Shown: piece after piece, positions 17,649-26,241 of the stretch
Layout of the letters: the number at the start of each line of letters is the position of its first letter
Position numbering within the stretch: position 1 is the stretch's first letter
Origin: Brevinema andersonii
GTDB lineage: Bacteria; Spirochaetota; DYKD01
Length of the DNA stretch: 40,318 nucleotides
Direction: 5' to 3'
NCBI GenBank assembly: GCA_020722765.1
Contig: DYKD01000026.1
Span: forward strand, 1-40,318
Made by a program: the position numbers and the translations under genes
Notes under the pieces: generated by a model
Seen by the model: the letters and a program-made list of their open reading frames with translations, nothing else
Told to the model about the DNA's origin: nothing
Databases searched by the model: none

Positions 17649-18059
17649 TCATTCACCCATAACTTTTATGATCAGCCTTTTCCTGCGTTGACCGTCGAAT
17701 TCAGCGTAATAAATTTGTTGCCAAGGACCAAGATCCAAGACGCCTTTTGTGACGGGCACAATGACTTCATGGCCGATGAGCAGGCTTTTCAAATGCGCAT
17801 CCCCGTTTGTTTCGCCTGTCCTGTGGTGCCGGTAATCTGCGAATGGGGCCAGTTTTTCAGTCCAGTCCATAATGTCCTGGATCAATCCGCTTTCAGCGTC
17901 ATTGACATAGACTCCTGCAGTGATGTGCATGGCAGATACAAGCACCATCCCTTCTTGTATGCCGCTTTCCTGAACGACCCGTGCGACTTCTTCGGTGATC
18001 AGCAGGTATTCTTTGCGTTTTTTTGTGTTGAACCAGAGATATTCCGTTTTGGATCTCAT
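17649..18059 (-). CDS. YjbQ family (UPF0047) protein
   Basis: 136 residues from the ATG. Conserved family segments are clear: [18 protein letters not shown], then [19 protein letters not shown] and [14 protein letters not shown] (with RRKR after it). YjbQ proteins have a weak thiamine-phosphate synthase activity in E. coli and form a compact trimer with conserved His and Asp residues; the true physiological role is unsettled. I prefer the ATG at 18059, with AGGTG 6 bases upstream, over a GTG 9 bases earlier. It follows the HD-GYP gene by 12 bases, so it is the third gene of the cyclic-di-GMP operon. Confidence 0.92.
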   Translation of the reverse strand: MRSKTEYLWFNTKKRKEYLLITEEVARVVQESGIQEGMVLVSAMHITAGVYVNDAESGLIQDIMDWTEKLAPFADYRHHRTGETNGDAHLKSLLIGHEVIVPVTKGVLDLGPWQQIYYAEFDGQRRKRLIIKVMGE

Positions 18060-18071
18060 TTTTGACACCTA

Positions 18072-19778
18072 TCATTCTGAAGGAGGATTGATGGCAGCCA
18101 TAAGAAAGGCATGATCCTCTTCTGTGAGGTTTAGGAATCTCAGACCATAAGAGAACGTCTTATCACTGATGGTCTTTTTCCATGCAACAAGTCCGGATAT
18201 TTTTTTGAAGGACTTTTTTGAAAATTCAAATGTGATGTTTATCCTGTCTCCTCTCACGAGTTTGAAGGCGGATATGAACTGCAGGCCTCCTGCTGAAATG
18301 TTCTCTATCATTCCATTGATGTTGATGTTTGTATCGCGGACTGTGAGTTCCAGCGGAATGGATGTCGGCATCCTGTAAAATTCCCTTTCATCAAAGATGA
18401 ACCGTTCATATCGTGGATCGAAAATCTCGATGGATTCGACATCGATGATCTCTTTGACAGTAAGGTTCGATTTTGTAAGGTCAATAAAACTGATAATCTT
18501 GCATTCTTTGAGATCCGGAGTGTATGTCACTTTGACGATTGGTTTTTTAAGGTCATTTCGGTTCGATCGGATTACAAGGCCAACGCTGCCATCGGACAGC
18601 ATGAGCCACGAACCTACAGGATAGAGGGAGGCTGCCTTGCAGAACGCAAAAATGACATCATCATCGAACTTGATTCTCTCTTTCTGGAGTATTTCAAGAA
18701 GGGCTTTTTGTGGATGCAGATACCTTTCAAAAGGATTCCGTGTAGTGCGAAGATCATAATAATTGGCAAAGGAGAGAACCAAAGAATATTTTGTGAAAAG
18801 GCGTTTTTCTATCCCGTCAGGGTAGCCTGAACCGTCAGTACGTTCGTGATGCTGGAGAACAGCCTTTCGGATGTCATAATCCATATTGGTCATGGAGAGG
18901 AAGCTGAACGTGCGGCTGGGATGGAGCTGTATTTTTGAAAAGTCCTTTGCTGTGATGACAGTCCTTTCAGAAATGTCCGGAAAGACATCAACCAGGCCAA
19001 CATCGTGCAGCACTCCTGCAATGCCAAGTTTGATGAGCTCTTCCCTGCTGAAAATTTTTGCATTGCAGATTTTCAGTTTCTTGAAATCGCCTATGACTTC
19101 AGGTCGTTTGAGCTGTTCGTCCATGATTTTTGACATCTCAATGGCTATGGCCAATGACAGAAGGCAGGTGTTGACTGCGTGCTTTACGATAAGGTGGGCG
19201 CCTTTCCGTATGATTCCTATGAGAAGAAAGGAGGCTTCCCGTTTGGGACCTGTCAGATCAATGAGGTTGCTTACAATCTCCGTAAGACGTGTGGAGTTCA
19301 CTTTTTTCTCAACAAGGATCTTCTTGATCTCTTTTTCCATGTCACGGATGGAATCTTCAATGTTACGGTTGATTTCTTTTATGGAAACACGCACTCCACT
19401 TTCAATTTTGATGATGTCTTCCTGGGATTGTTTGACATGCTTGAGAATCACGTCCTTTTCGACATCGCCAGTCTCGATTTCTTGGTCCTCGTTCGAAGGG
19501 CTGTCAGATCTCAATGTTCCTTTGTCACGTCCAAAAAGGTTGTCTATACGGTCAGAAATCTCTCTTCCTAGTGCTTTTGATTTTTCAGCTCTGAGTTTTC
19601 CATCGTTTTCAGCGTCTAATACTGCAACTTGTTCTATTCCCACTGCTTTAAGCATTTCAATCTTCGTAGCATCGAGAAGGACACCTTCTTTGAGGACTTC
19701 TGTGAAATCAGGAATGTTTTCCATGAGAATCATGCCAGGAACAAGGTCTTTGACCGATTTGTCAATGATCTTATCCAT
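18072..19778 (-). CDS. HD-GYP cyclic-di-GMP phosphodiesterase with C-terminal PilZ domain
   Basis: 568 residues, no membrane segment. The N-terminal 60 residues match the small domain that often precedes HD-GYP. A long helical linker (about 110-180) leads to the HD-GYP domain (about 185-420) with HD at 258-259 and the signature HHERTDGSGYP at 310-320, so phosphodiesterase activity is expected. Residues about 455-560 are a PilZ domain with both binding motifs intact: RxxxR at 465-469 and NxSxxG at 493-498. The enzyme should thus both degrade and sense cyclic-di-GMP. AAGGAG precedes the start. It lies 47 bases after the degenerate GGDEF gene and 12 before YjbQ. Confidence 0.92.
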   Translation of the reverse strand: MDKIIDKSVKDLVPGMILMENIPDFTEVLKEGVLLDATKIEMLKAVGIEQVAVLDAENDGKLRAEKSKALGREISDRIDNLFGRDKGTLRSDSPSNEDQEIETGDVEKDVILKHVKQSQEDIIKIESGVRVSIKEINRNIEDSIRDMEKEIKKILVEKKVNSTRLTEIVSNLIDLTGPKREASFLLIGIIRKGAHLIVKHAVNTCLLSLAIAIEMSKIMDEQLKRPEVIGDFKKLKICNAKIFSREELIKLGIAGVLHDVGLVDVFPDISERTVITAKDFSKIQLHPSRTFSFLSMTNMDYDIRKAVLQHHERTDGSGYPDGIEKRLFTKYSLVLSFANYYDLRTTRNPFERYLHPQKALLEILQKERIKFDDDVIFAFCKAASLYPVGSWLMLSDGSVGLVIRSNRNDLKKPIVKVTYTPDLKECKIISFIDLTKSNLTVKEIIDVESIEIFDPRYERFIFDEREFYRMPTSIPLELTVRDTNININGMIENISAGGLQFISAFKLVRGDRINITFEFSKKSFKKISGLVAWKKTISDKTFSYGLRFLNLTEEDHAFLMAAINPPSE

Positions 19779-19825
19779 AAATTATCTCCTTGGGAGAGGA
19801 GTTGATCAAGAATATCATCTGTAGC

Positions 19826-20614
19826 CTAGAAAATGACCTTGTTCTCTCCCATCATGCGCGCTTTTTGGAAATTTTTATCCAAGGTAGAAAGCAATGTTTC
19901 CACGTCTGCTCCGTCTTCTGGAAAAGAACTAAGACCCACAGCAATACAGATTTTTTCTCCTGAAACCTCTTGTACTGACTGGAGCCGTTTGAAAATCCTG
20001 GCAACCGCAAGGTTGGCACTTGCTTTTTTCGTATTAGGAAGGAGGCAGATGAATTCCTTCTCATTGTTAATCGATATCACATCGACATTGCGAAGGACAG
20101 TATGGATATTCGAACTTGTTTTTTTCTGGAGAACTTCGAAATCCTTCTTGTTCTGGACTGCAATTCTCATAAGGGCAAAAGGAAGATGATAGCGTGATGA
20201 TCTGATAAATTCCTTGTCAAGAATTGTCCGAAAATGCTTATATATGACAGCTCCAGTCTCTGGATCTGTGATGATAGACTTGTAGACATCAATCGCCTGT
20301 TCATAAGTCTGGTCTCCAGCGTTGATAGTATCCAACTCTTTGAGTTTATCTATGAAACTGACGGAAAAGCTCTTGTTGTCTGAGACCACAAAAAGGAGAA
20401 AAAGAACGAAAAGAATGGAGGAAAAAAGGATGGCACAACCTAAAAGGAAAGGTGCTTGTGTTGCAAGAAACATGCCTTGAAACGCATCCGATTTTTCCAT
20501 GATACCCAGTTTAGAGGCGATTGACTTGATGTTGATCAGCTGAATGAAGAGGATTGTCGTCATGGCAAAGAAGAAAGTGATGAAAGTAAGCAGGAACAGT
20601 CGAAATCGTTTCAT
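19826..20614 (-). CDS. Membrane protein with a degenerate GGDEF domain (likely c-di-GMP receptor)
   Basis: 262 residues. Two membrane segments (about 6-28 and 53-77) flank a short periplasmic loop; the rest is a GGDEF-type fold (about 112-262). The catalytic loop is NEKEF (184-188) in place of GGDEF, and the metal Asp of the first motif is missing (MRIAVQNKKDF), so it cannot be an active cyclase. The inhibitory site is kept: R175 and D178, five residues before the loop. Proteins of this kind can bind cyclic-di-GMP through that site. It leads the operon with HD-GYP-PilZ and YjbQ. GGGAG at 7 bases supports the start. Confidence 0.8.
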   Translation of the reverse strand: MKRFRLFLLTFITFFFAMTTILFIQLINIKSIASKLGIMEKSDAFQGMFLATQAPFLLGCAILFSSILFVLFLLFVVSDNKSFSVSFIDKLKELDTINAGDQTYEQAIDVYKSIITDPETGAVIYKHFRTILDKEFIRSSRYHLPFALMRIAVQNKKDFEVLQKKTSSNIHTVLRNVDVISINNEKEFICLLPNTKKASANLAVARIFKRLQSVQEVSGEKICIAVGLSSFPEDGADVETLLSTLDKNFQKARMMGENKVIF

Positions 20615-20651
20615 GTAAGGACTCCCTTAATTCTTTGATCAACCCAGATGT

Positions 20652-20680
20652 AATATAACCAAACAGACTGATATTGTCAA
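20652..20680 (-). promoter_or_regulatory. Promoter of the cyclic-di-GMP operon
   Basis: Minus strand TTGACA (20680-20675), 17-base spacer, TATATT (20657-20652). Predicted leader about 30 bases. It sits just past the aroF stop codon. Confidence 0.68.
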
Positions 20681-20708
20681 CTAAAATGTACTTTTCATCA
20701 GATGTCAG

Positions 20709-21770
20709 CTAAAGAGTCTTTCTGATAGCATTGCTTTTCTCAACGATCATTTTTAAAACTGAAGGGATAACAGTCTGTTGTCCGTCGCTTGCAGCGTTTT
20801 CCGGGTCATAGTGGACTTCAACAATAAGACCGTCTGCTCCAGCAGCGATTGCTGAAAGGGAGATGTCCATGACCATATCCCTGTATCCAATGGCATGGCT
20901 AGGATCGAAAATGATAGGAAGATTTGACTCTTTTTTAAGGATTGGTATGGATGCGAGATCAGGAGTGTAACGCTGGAATTTGGCTTCTTCAAATGTCCTG
21001 ATTCCACGGAGGCAAAGGATGACATCGGGATTTCCATTTGCAACAATATACTCAGCGGCGAGGAGAAATTCAGTGATTGTCGCTGCTTCCCCTCTTTTCA
21101 GAAGCACAGGAATTTTTCGTTTTCCTGATTCAATGGCCAAGTCTTGAAGGAATCCGTAAGCTTTCATGTTCCGAGCACCCACCTGGATGATGTCAGCATA
21201 ATTGAGGACATTTTCCAGGACATCTGCTTCCTCGAATTCGTTGTTACGAAGGAGATGTCTGTGTGTCCCTGTAGCTTCAGTCACAATGGGAAGGCCTGTC
21301 AGTTTTTTTGCAGAAAGCATGTATTCCAGACCTTTCACTCCCAATCCTTGATAAGCATAGGGGGAAGTGCGTGGCTTATAGGCACCACCACGCAGGAACT
21401 GTGCTCCTGCCTCTTTTGATTCTACAGCAATCCTTTCAATCTGATTTTTTGATTCAATAGAACAGGGACCAGCCATAAAAGCAAGGGTGTTGCCACCAAT
21501 TTTGTGGTTTCCCACAGTAATAACCCTTCGATTCGGGTTGAATTCCCGGCTTACACGTTTGTAAGGTCTTGATATCCTGATGACTTCAAGGACGTCTTCG
21601 ATTTCATTAAAAACGTTTGGGTCTATGCCTGATGTGTCTCCCACAATGCCTATGACATCAATGCTTTCCTTGCCGTGGATGATTTCAGGTGTACAATTGA
21701 ATTTTTTGATTCGTTCAAGGATTTTTTCCGCGTTTTTCTCTGATGCATGGCTTTTCATACGAATAATCAT
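20709..21770 (-). CDS. aroF: 3-deoxy-7-phosphoheptulonate synthase (AroA-I-beta type)
   Basis: Condenses phosphoenolpyruvate and erythrose 4-phosphate into DAHP, the first step of the shikimate pathway. An N-terminal ferredoxin-like regulatory domain (about 1-70; MIIRMKSHASEKNAEKILER) precedes the TIM barrel. The barrel shows MAGPCSIES, RGGAYKPRTSPYAYQGLG, LLKRGEAATITEF, LCLRGIRTF and FDPSHAIGYRD, all typical of the Thermotoga-like type, whose N-terminal domain mediates inhibition by tyrosine or phenylalanine. 353 residues is the normal length. GGAG at 7 bases supports the ATG. No other aromatic genes are nearby. Confidence 0.95.
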   Translation of the reverse strand: MIIRMKSHASEKNAEKILERIKKFNCTPEIIHGKESIDVIGIVGDTSGIDPNVFNEIEDVLEVIRISRPYKRVSREFNPNRRVITVGNHKIGGNTLAFMAGPCSIESKNQIERIAVESKEAGAQFLRGGAYKPRTSPYAYQGLGVKGLEYMLSAKKLTGLPIVTEATGTHRHLLRNNEFEEADVLENVLNYADIIQVGARNMKAYGFLQDLAIESGKRKIPVLLKRGEAATITEFLLAAEYIVANGNPDVILCLRGIRTFEEAKFQRYTPDLASIPILKKESNLPIIFDPSHAIGYRDMVMDISLSAIAAGADGLIVEVHYDPENAASDGQQTVIPSVLKMIVEKSNAIRKTL

Positions 21771-21918
21771 GATTTGACTCCGTATTTTGGTTTAGAATAA
21801 GAAGACAAGATAATAGGGATATCCAAAAAAATCAAATATAAGATTAAAAGACAAGACAGGGGGAAACCTGACAATGCAGATGAGGGTTGCATCCTCATGA
21901 TAAAATGTAGAGGGTGTG

Positions 21919-23328
21919 CTATCTGAACAGCCGGAAGAAAGATACCAGAACATTTGTACCTTTTCCAAGTACGCTTTTTATTGAAATGGTTCCACCATGC
22001 AGTTCGATAATTATTTTTGCCAATGAAAGACCGATTCCGTACCCTTTATCACCGTGCCGGGATTGGTCAACCCGGTAAAACCGCTCATAGACCCTGTCAA
22101 GTTCGCTATCGGGAATACCAATGCCAGTATCGGAAATAAGACATTCAATCTTGTCATCCTTTTCAGATACATTGATAGAAATTGATCCGTGTTCCGTATA
22201 TTTGACTGCATTGTCCAGAAGATTCGAGAAGGCTATGGAGAGCAAATCCTTGTCGCAATGAAGTATAACTTGTTTTTCACAAATAACAGAAAATTTGATC
22301 TTTTTCAAATTGAGGGTGGGAGTAAAGCACGCTCCGATCTCCTTGAAAAATTCTTTCAAATCACAATCAACCTTGTTTAACACCCTCCGTCGTTCATCAA
22401 GTTGTGAGAGAAGCAACAGGACTCGGATGAGTGATTCCATCCGACGGGCTGTTTCCTGGGCATCCGTCAGATGCTTACGGCCTCCGGGTTTTAACCTGTT
22501 TTCCAGGGATTCCAAGGAGAGCCGCAAAATAGAAAGAGGCGTGCGTAATTCATGGGAAATATTGGAAATAAACTGGCGCTGGATGAGGAAGGTATTCTCC
22601 AACCTTTCGAATAACCCATTGAGAGCTGTCTGAAGCTGTCCAAGTTCGTCATTTTTATTGGCAATGATGATGCGTTCGGACAACTTTTCTCCACCGATGC
22701 GGTTGATATGGGCTGTTGTTTCAATTAAAGGCCGAAGAACATACCTCGTAAACATCTGTCCTACGAATATAAAGATAAGGATAAACACGCCTATTCCAAT
22801 AAGAGTGAATTCAAACAATCTGCGTAGGTCTTTGCGCATGAGGTCTGTTGGCATGGCAGAAATGATCAGGTATTTTTTCCCGTTTTCAAGGATAACATAC
22901 TTCACCTTGACTCGTAAATGGATCAAAGAATTAGGCTCCGTTTCATAATAGCGGAAAGTTTTAACGGAAGGCTGGGCAACGGTGTCAAAAAAAGGTTTGT
23001 TTAAATCACGAGAATCCAAGTCAATTGGGAAAAGTTTCGCCCGTTGGGAAATGAAGATCCGCTGGTTATTTTCTGAATAAATCTCCAGCCAATAATCGTT
23101 CAGTGTTTCACGCATCATCTCATCCATTTGAGCACCTGATGACGGAAGCGGGAATTCATTTTGGGTATCAATCATCTCTTTGGTTGTACTGGTGATGAAG
23201 TCCAAACTTTTATTGATGGAATCCGAAAGTACTGCGGCTGTCTGAAGATAATAGAGTCCTGCGAACAGAAAAAGGATGCAGCCACTGATGAGGGTGAAAA
23301 ACAGGGTAAAGCGACGTCCAATCTTCAT
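21919..23328 (-). CDS. Sensor histidine kinase (HAMP, HisKA, HATPase)
   Basis: 469 residues. Membrane segments at about 8-30 and 173-194 enclose a periplasmic sensor of about 140 residues with no recognised ligand domain. A HAMP linker (about 195-245) follows. The phosphoacceptor His is H259 in SNISHELRTPLS. The ATPase has SNLLDNAVKY (N box), DTGIGIP (G1) and GYGIGLSLAK (G2). Its start overlaps the stop of the OmpR-type regulator by ATGA, so the pair is co-translated. The divergent neighbour at 24212 is the natural candidate target of this system. Confidence 0.95.
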   Translation of the reverse strand: MKIGRRFTLFFTLISGCILFLFAGLYYLQTAAVLSDSINKSLDFITSTTKEMIDTQNEFPLPSSGAQMDEMMRETLNDYWLEIYSENNQRIFISQRAKLFPIDLDSRDLNKPFFDTVAQPSVKTFRYYETEPNSLIHLRVKVKYVILENGKKYLIISAMPTDLMRKDLRRLFEFTLIGIGVFILIFIFVGQMFTRYVLRPLIETTAHINRIGGEKLSERIIIANKNDELGQLQTALNGLFERLENTFLIQRQFISNISHELRTPLSILRLSLESLENRLKPGGRKHLTDAQETARRMESLIRVLLLLSQLDERRRVLNKVDCDLKEFFKEIGACFTPTLNLKKIKFSVICEKQVILHCDKDLLSIAFSNLLDNAVKYTEHGSISINVSEKDDKIECLISDTGIGIPDSELDRVYERFYRVDQSRHGDKGYGIGLSLAKIIIELHGGTISIKSVLGKGTNVLVSFFRLFR

Positions 23329-24011
23329 TTTTTTACTGGATCAGAAAGCATGAACCCGACTCCACGTTTTGTCGTGATCAGCGGCCTGCGTTGTCCGACA
23401 TTGATTTTCTTCCGGAGGTTTTTTACATGCACATCGATAAAATTCGAAAAATCAAAAAGGTCGATGGATTCACCCCAAACATGCTCGCCTAGGACATTTC
23501 TGCTTACGACTGAATTCTTGTTATATGCCAAAAATTCCAGCAGTTCATACTCCTTGGCCGTAAGAGGGATATTCCGTTTACCCCTCATTACTTCTTTCGT
23601 CCTGGTATTGATCAGGAGGTCATCTATGTGGATTTCATTCGAGTGCAAATCGTTTTTTCGACGCAAAAGAGTACGGACACGTGCTATCAGCTCAGCGGAA
23701 GCGAATGGCTTTGTGAGATAATCATCCGCACCTATATCCAACGCTTCCACTTTGTCCTCGGTCTGACTTTTGGCGGAAAGAATCAAGATGGGTGTGTTGA
23801 TACCTTCCTTACGGAGGGTTTTCAGGATGGTCATTCCATCCATCCCTGGGAGCATGAGATCCAATATGACAAGATCGTATGTATCCCCGCTTGCCCGGTC
23901 ATAACCGTCTTCCCCGTCATACGAGAGATCTACTGAGTAGTCCGCCTTTTTCAATATTTGCTTCATTTGATCTGCAAGCTTATGGTTGTCTTCAACAATC
24001 AGTATACGCAT
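23325..24011 (-). CDS. OmpR-family response regulator
   Basis: 228 residues from ATG 24011. Receiver domain at 1-115 with acidic pocket ED (8-9), phosphoacceptor D51 in VILDLMLPG, and a KPF motif. The winged-helix DNA-binding domain (about 130-225) ends in TTKRGVGFML. An in-frame TTG nine codons upstream exists, but the family almost always begins at MRILIVEDN. There is no ribosome binding site at a useful distance; instead a -10-like TAATAT lies five bases before the ATG, which suggests a leaderless mRNA. It is followed without a gap by its kinase. Confidence 0.94.
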   Translation of the reverse strand: MRILIVEDNHKLADQMKQILKKADYSVDLSYDGEDGYDRASGDTYDLVILDLMLPGMDGMTILKTLRKEGINTPILILSAKSQTEDKVEALDIGADDYLTKPFASAELIARVRTLLRRKNDLHSNEIHIDDLLINTRTKEVMRGKRNIPLTAKEYELLEFLAYNKNSVVSRNVLGEHVWGESIDLFDFSNFIDVHVKNLRKKINVGQRRPLITTKRGVGFMLSDPVKK

Positions 24012-24016
24012 GATAA

Positions 24017-24045
24017 ATATTAGCCTTTTTACGAACAAAATTCAA
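24017..24045 (-). promoter_or_regulatory. Candidate promoter for the response regulator gene (leaderless)
   Basis: Minus strand TTGAAT (24045-24040), 17 bases, TAATAT (24022-24017), with the ATG beginning six bases after the -10. The hexamers are imperfect, but the spacing is the same as in the strong promoters and the transcript would begin at or next to the start codon. Confidence 0.4.
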
Positions 24046-24111
24046 GATGTATTTATTTATTTTTTGAGGTTTGGATTTATTCATAGATCCTTCATACTGG
24101 GGGAAGTACAC

Positions 24112-24140
24112 TTGGCAAGATACATTTCAAATCAGATAAT
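24112..24140 (+). promoter_or_regulatory. Candidate promoter of the secreted OB-like protein gene
   Basis: TTGGCA (24112-24117), 17 bases, GATAAT (24135-24140), five of six consensus positions in each box. It leaves a leader of about 65 bases. It lies in the 200-base divergent region shared with the two-component genes, so the regulator could act here. Confidence 0.48.
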
Positions 24141-24211
24141 CGATGTGTCTAAGGAGGTTGTCTTTCATTTAAATCGTCAATCATAAATAATCCGAATATC
24201 AGGAGAAAAAA

Positions 24212-24640
24212 ATGAAATCGAAAAAATTAAAAACTGCATTATTTATTGTGGGCTTGGCCCTGATTTTTATTGCATCGACTAGCTATTCTGCATTCGCCTC
24301 CAAAAAAACATTTTCGAAAAAAGGCGATTTTACAGTAGTGAACTGCGATACCTCGAAAATGTTGCTGACCGTGAAAGATAAAAACGGCAAAGAAGAAACG
24401 TTCATCGTCTTGAAGACCACGGAAATAACGAAAGATGTTCCCGATCAGGAAGAGAAGAACGAAGAAAAGAAGGATGAAAAGCATGGAAAAGATGAAAGTA
24501 TGAAGATGGAACTTGGCGATTTGGTTACTGGAGAGACTGTCGAAATCAAATTTCATATCATAGATGGCAGAAAAACGGCTCTCAAAATAGATCTTGAGAA
24601 TGAGGAAGACGAAAAAGATGAACAGAAAAAAGATAAATGA
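24212..24640 (+). CDS. Small secreted OB-like protein with a charged Glu/Lys region
   Basis: 142 residues. Signal peptide about 1-30 (hydrophobic LFIVGLALIFIASTSYSAFA). The mature protein has a beta-rich pattern seen in DUF5666/OB-like periplasmic proteins (FTVVNCDTSKMLLTVKD, then LGDLVTGETVEIKF). It is split by a very charged insert (about 80-97, Glu and Lys) and ends in a Glu/Lys/Asp tail. AGGAG precedes the start by 6-7 bases and an intrinsic terminator follows. Divergent to the regulator/kinase pair, so it is probably their target gene. Function unknown; the charged blocks could bind cations, which is inference. Confidence 0.75.
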   Translation: MKSKKLKTALFIVGLALIFIASTSYSAFASKKTFSKKGDFTVVNCDTSKMLLTVKDKNGKEETFIVLKTTEITKDVPDQEEKNEEKKDEKHGKDESMKMELGDLVTGETVEIKFHIIDGRKTALKIDLENEEDEKDEQKKDK

Positions 24641-24670
24641 AGTTTAAGTTCCAATAGGATTTGAATCAAT

Positions 24671-24710
24671 AACTCAAAGATGGTCAATCGATCATCTTTG
24701 GGTTGTTTTT
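24671..24710 (+). terminator. Intrinsic terminator of the secreted OB-like gene
   Basis: A 12-bp stem (24671-24682 with 24693-24704, one G-T pair), a 10-base loop, then G and five T residues. It closes the single-gene unit before the efflux operon. Confidence 0.78.
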
Positions 24711-25028
24711 GAAAAAATGTTGCTGAACGACATGGTCTCATTTTAAAACATACAGTCAGATTTGAATGAAGAAGTTAAAGTTGGATATAACACGCAAAAT
24801 GGTGGCATATAAAGTAACATTTATGAGTGCGCAGAGCGAATTTTATACTGGTCAGATAGTGAAAATCCATCCAGAGAAAAATTAAGCCGACACCTCTGAA
24901 CCAAATTCTGCACCTATTGGGGCAACCTGCCATCTTGAATCCCTTGTTTTTAGACAAAATGGCGAGGGTAGGTGAGTCCCGCGGAATCTGAGACTATTGC
25001 ACGGTATCAAAAGGAAAGTAAGGCAGCT
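24711..25028. other. Non-coding stretch before the efflux operon
   Basis: About 320 bases without a convincing gene. A possible promoter (TTGAAT 24762-24767, 18 bases, TATAAC 24786-24791) would give a leader of about 230 bases, long for this window. Part of the leader (about 24873-24993) is an open frame of some 41 codons without a start codon, ending at a TGA, which may be a gene remnant. I looked for guanidine, cobalamin, TPP and similar riboswitch cores and found none. Sequence texture changes sharply into the AT-rich tolC gene. Confidence 0.35.
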
Positions 25029-26237
25029 ATGAGTTCAACTCGACAAAAAATTATTTTCTTAACATTTCTTTTTTTCGCTGTCTCTTTATATGGTAACCAA
25101 TTGGATTATTATATCAACGCAGCACTCAAAAATAATTTTTTGTTAAAGTCATCATATTATGATACAATAGAGAAAAATGACAATTACAAATTCATCAACT
25201 CTCAAAAATTTCCTCAAATAAACATTTCACCAGAAATAGACTCCATTAATTATAAAAATGATAATCATTTAAATTCCTCTGTGAATTTAATTTTATCGCT
25301 TGACTTGTCAAAGGTTTTTTCCGATTACTCAAAAAGTGATTTTTATCTAAAAAAGAAATCAGAACTTGAACAGCAGTATGTTAAGCAACAAATCGTATTT
25401 AATATAAAAAAGATTTATTTTGAACTTTTTATAAAGGATCAAGAGAGGAAAACTGTAGAAGAATCAATTTCTTACATAAGCAATCATTTAGAAACGCTAA
25501 GAAATCTGTCAAGATATGGAGTGGAAAACTATAAACTTAATTTATTCCGGGTTCAAACCGAAAAAGCAAATATTGCAATCCAATTAAATGACTTAGAAAG
25601 CAGAATTACGATTTTAAAATCAGATTTAGCGGGTTTAACAGGTGTTGAAATCACAAATATTGGTTTTTCAATTCCGTCAGAATATTCTAATTTTGCAATA
25701 GCAGAAAAAAAAGAGAAGTTTTTATCACTCAAAATTTTAGAGTTTCAGAAGAAAGCGATAGAATCTACGGTCCATACGGAAAAATTATATTGGCTTCCTG
25801 ATATATTTATTAACACCGGATATAATATGGATAATGACTCAACAGGTCCCGGAAATTATTATGAAATCAAAGCGGGTGTGAATACCGCTATTTTAAATTT
25901 CGGTGTAGAAGCAAATAAAATCAAGGCACTTCAAAACAAGAAAAAAAAGATTGATTGCTTATTGAATGAAACAGCAAGAGAGATTGAATTAAAATATGAA
26001 ACCTTAAAACAGGATATAATGAATGGCCACAATAATTATGAGATTGTGCAAAATGCTGAAAAAATAGCTTTAAATTCTTTGGAGTTGGCAACACAGGAAT
26101 ATAAACAGGGCATGGTCAATGAGATGGATCTCCTTGATATATATCGGAAATTGATTGAAATTCAATTCTCTAAAAATGAACAATTACTTCAATATTTAAA
26201 AAAAGTTGCTGAGTTGGAATTGATAATAGGAGAATAG
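25029..26237 (+). CDS. TolC-family outer-membrane efflux protein (BesC-like)
   Basis: 402 residues. Outer-membrane channel of a tripartite efflux pump. Signal peptide MSSTRQKIIFLTFLFFAVSLYG, then two long helical repeats with the usual pattern of TolC proteins, such as LNLFRVQTEKANIAIQLND and the second-half counterpart LATQEYKQGMVNEMDLLDIY, where the family motif is clear. I chose the ATG at 25029, because the upstream GTG-initiated extension has no sense as a signal peptide. The coding sequence is visibly more AT-rich than its neighbours, with many AAA, ATT and TTA codons. Next gene 4 bases downstream. The order channel-adaptor-RND is the same as besC-besA-besB of Borrelia. Confidence 0.88.
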   Translation: MSSTRQKIIFLTFLFFAVSLYGNQLDYYINAALKNNFLLKSSYYDTIEKNDNYKFINSQKFPQINISPEIDSINYKNDNHLNSSVNLILSLDLSKVFSDYSKSDFYLKKKSELEQQYVKQQIVFNIKKIYFELFIKDQERKTVEESISYISNHLETLRNLSRYGVENYKLNLFRVQTEKANIAIQLNDLESRITILKSDLAGLTGVEITNIGFSIPSEYSNFAIAEKKEKFLSLKILEFQKKAIESTVHTEKLYWLPDIFINTGYNMDNDSTGPGNYYEIKAGVNTAILNFGVEANKIKALQNKKKKIDCLLNETAREIELKYETLKQDIMNGHNNYEIVQNAEKIALNSLELATQEYKQGMVNEMDLLDIYRKLIEIQFSKNEQLLQYLKKVAELELIIGE

Positions 26238-26241
26238 ATTT

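Noticed and set aside
24775-24957. 60-codon minus-strand ORF before the efflux operon
   Set aside because: No ribosome binding site, no recognisable pattern, and it lies on the opposite strand of a probable leader.
24972-25028. GTG-initiated N-terminal extension of TolC
   Set aside because: It would put 19 polar residues before the signal peptide; the ATG at 25029 gives a normal signal sequence.
24800-25028. Riboswitch controlling the efflux operon
   Set aside because: I compared with the cores of guanidine, TPP, cobalamin and similar classes and found no match; cannot be excluded without a covariance search.
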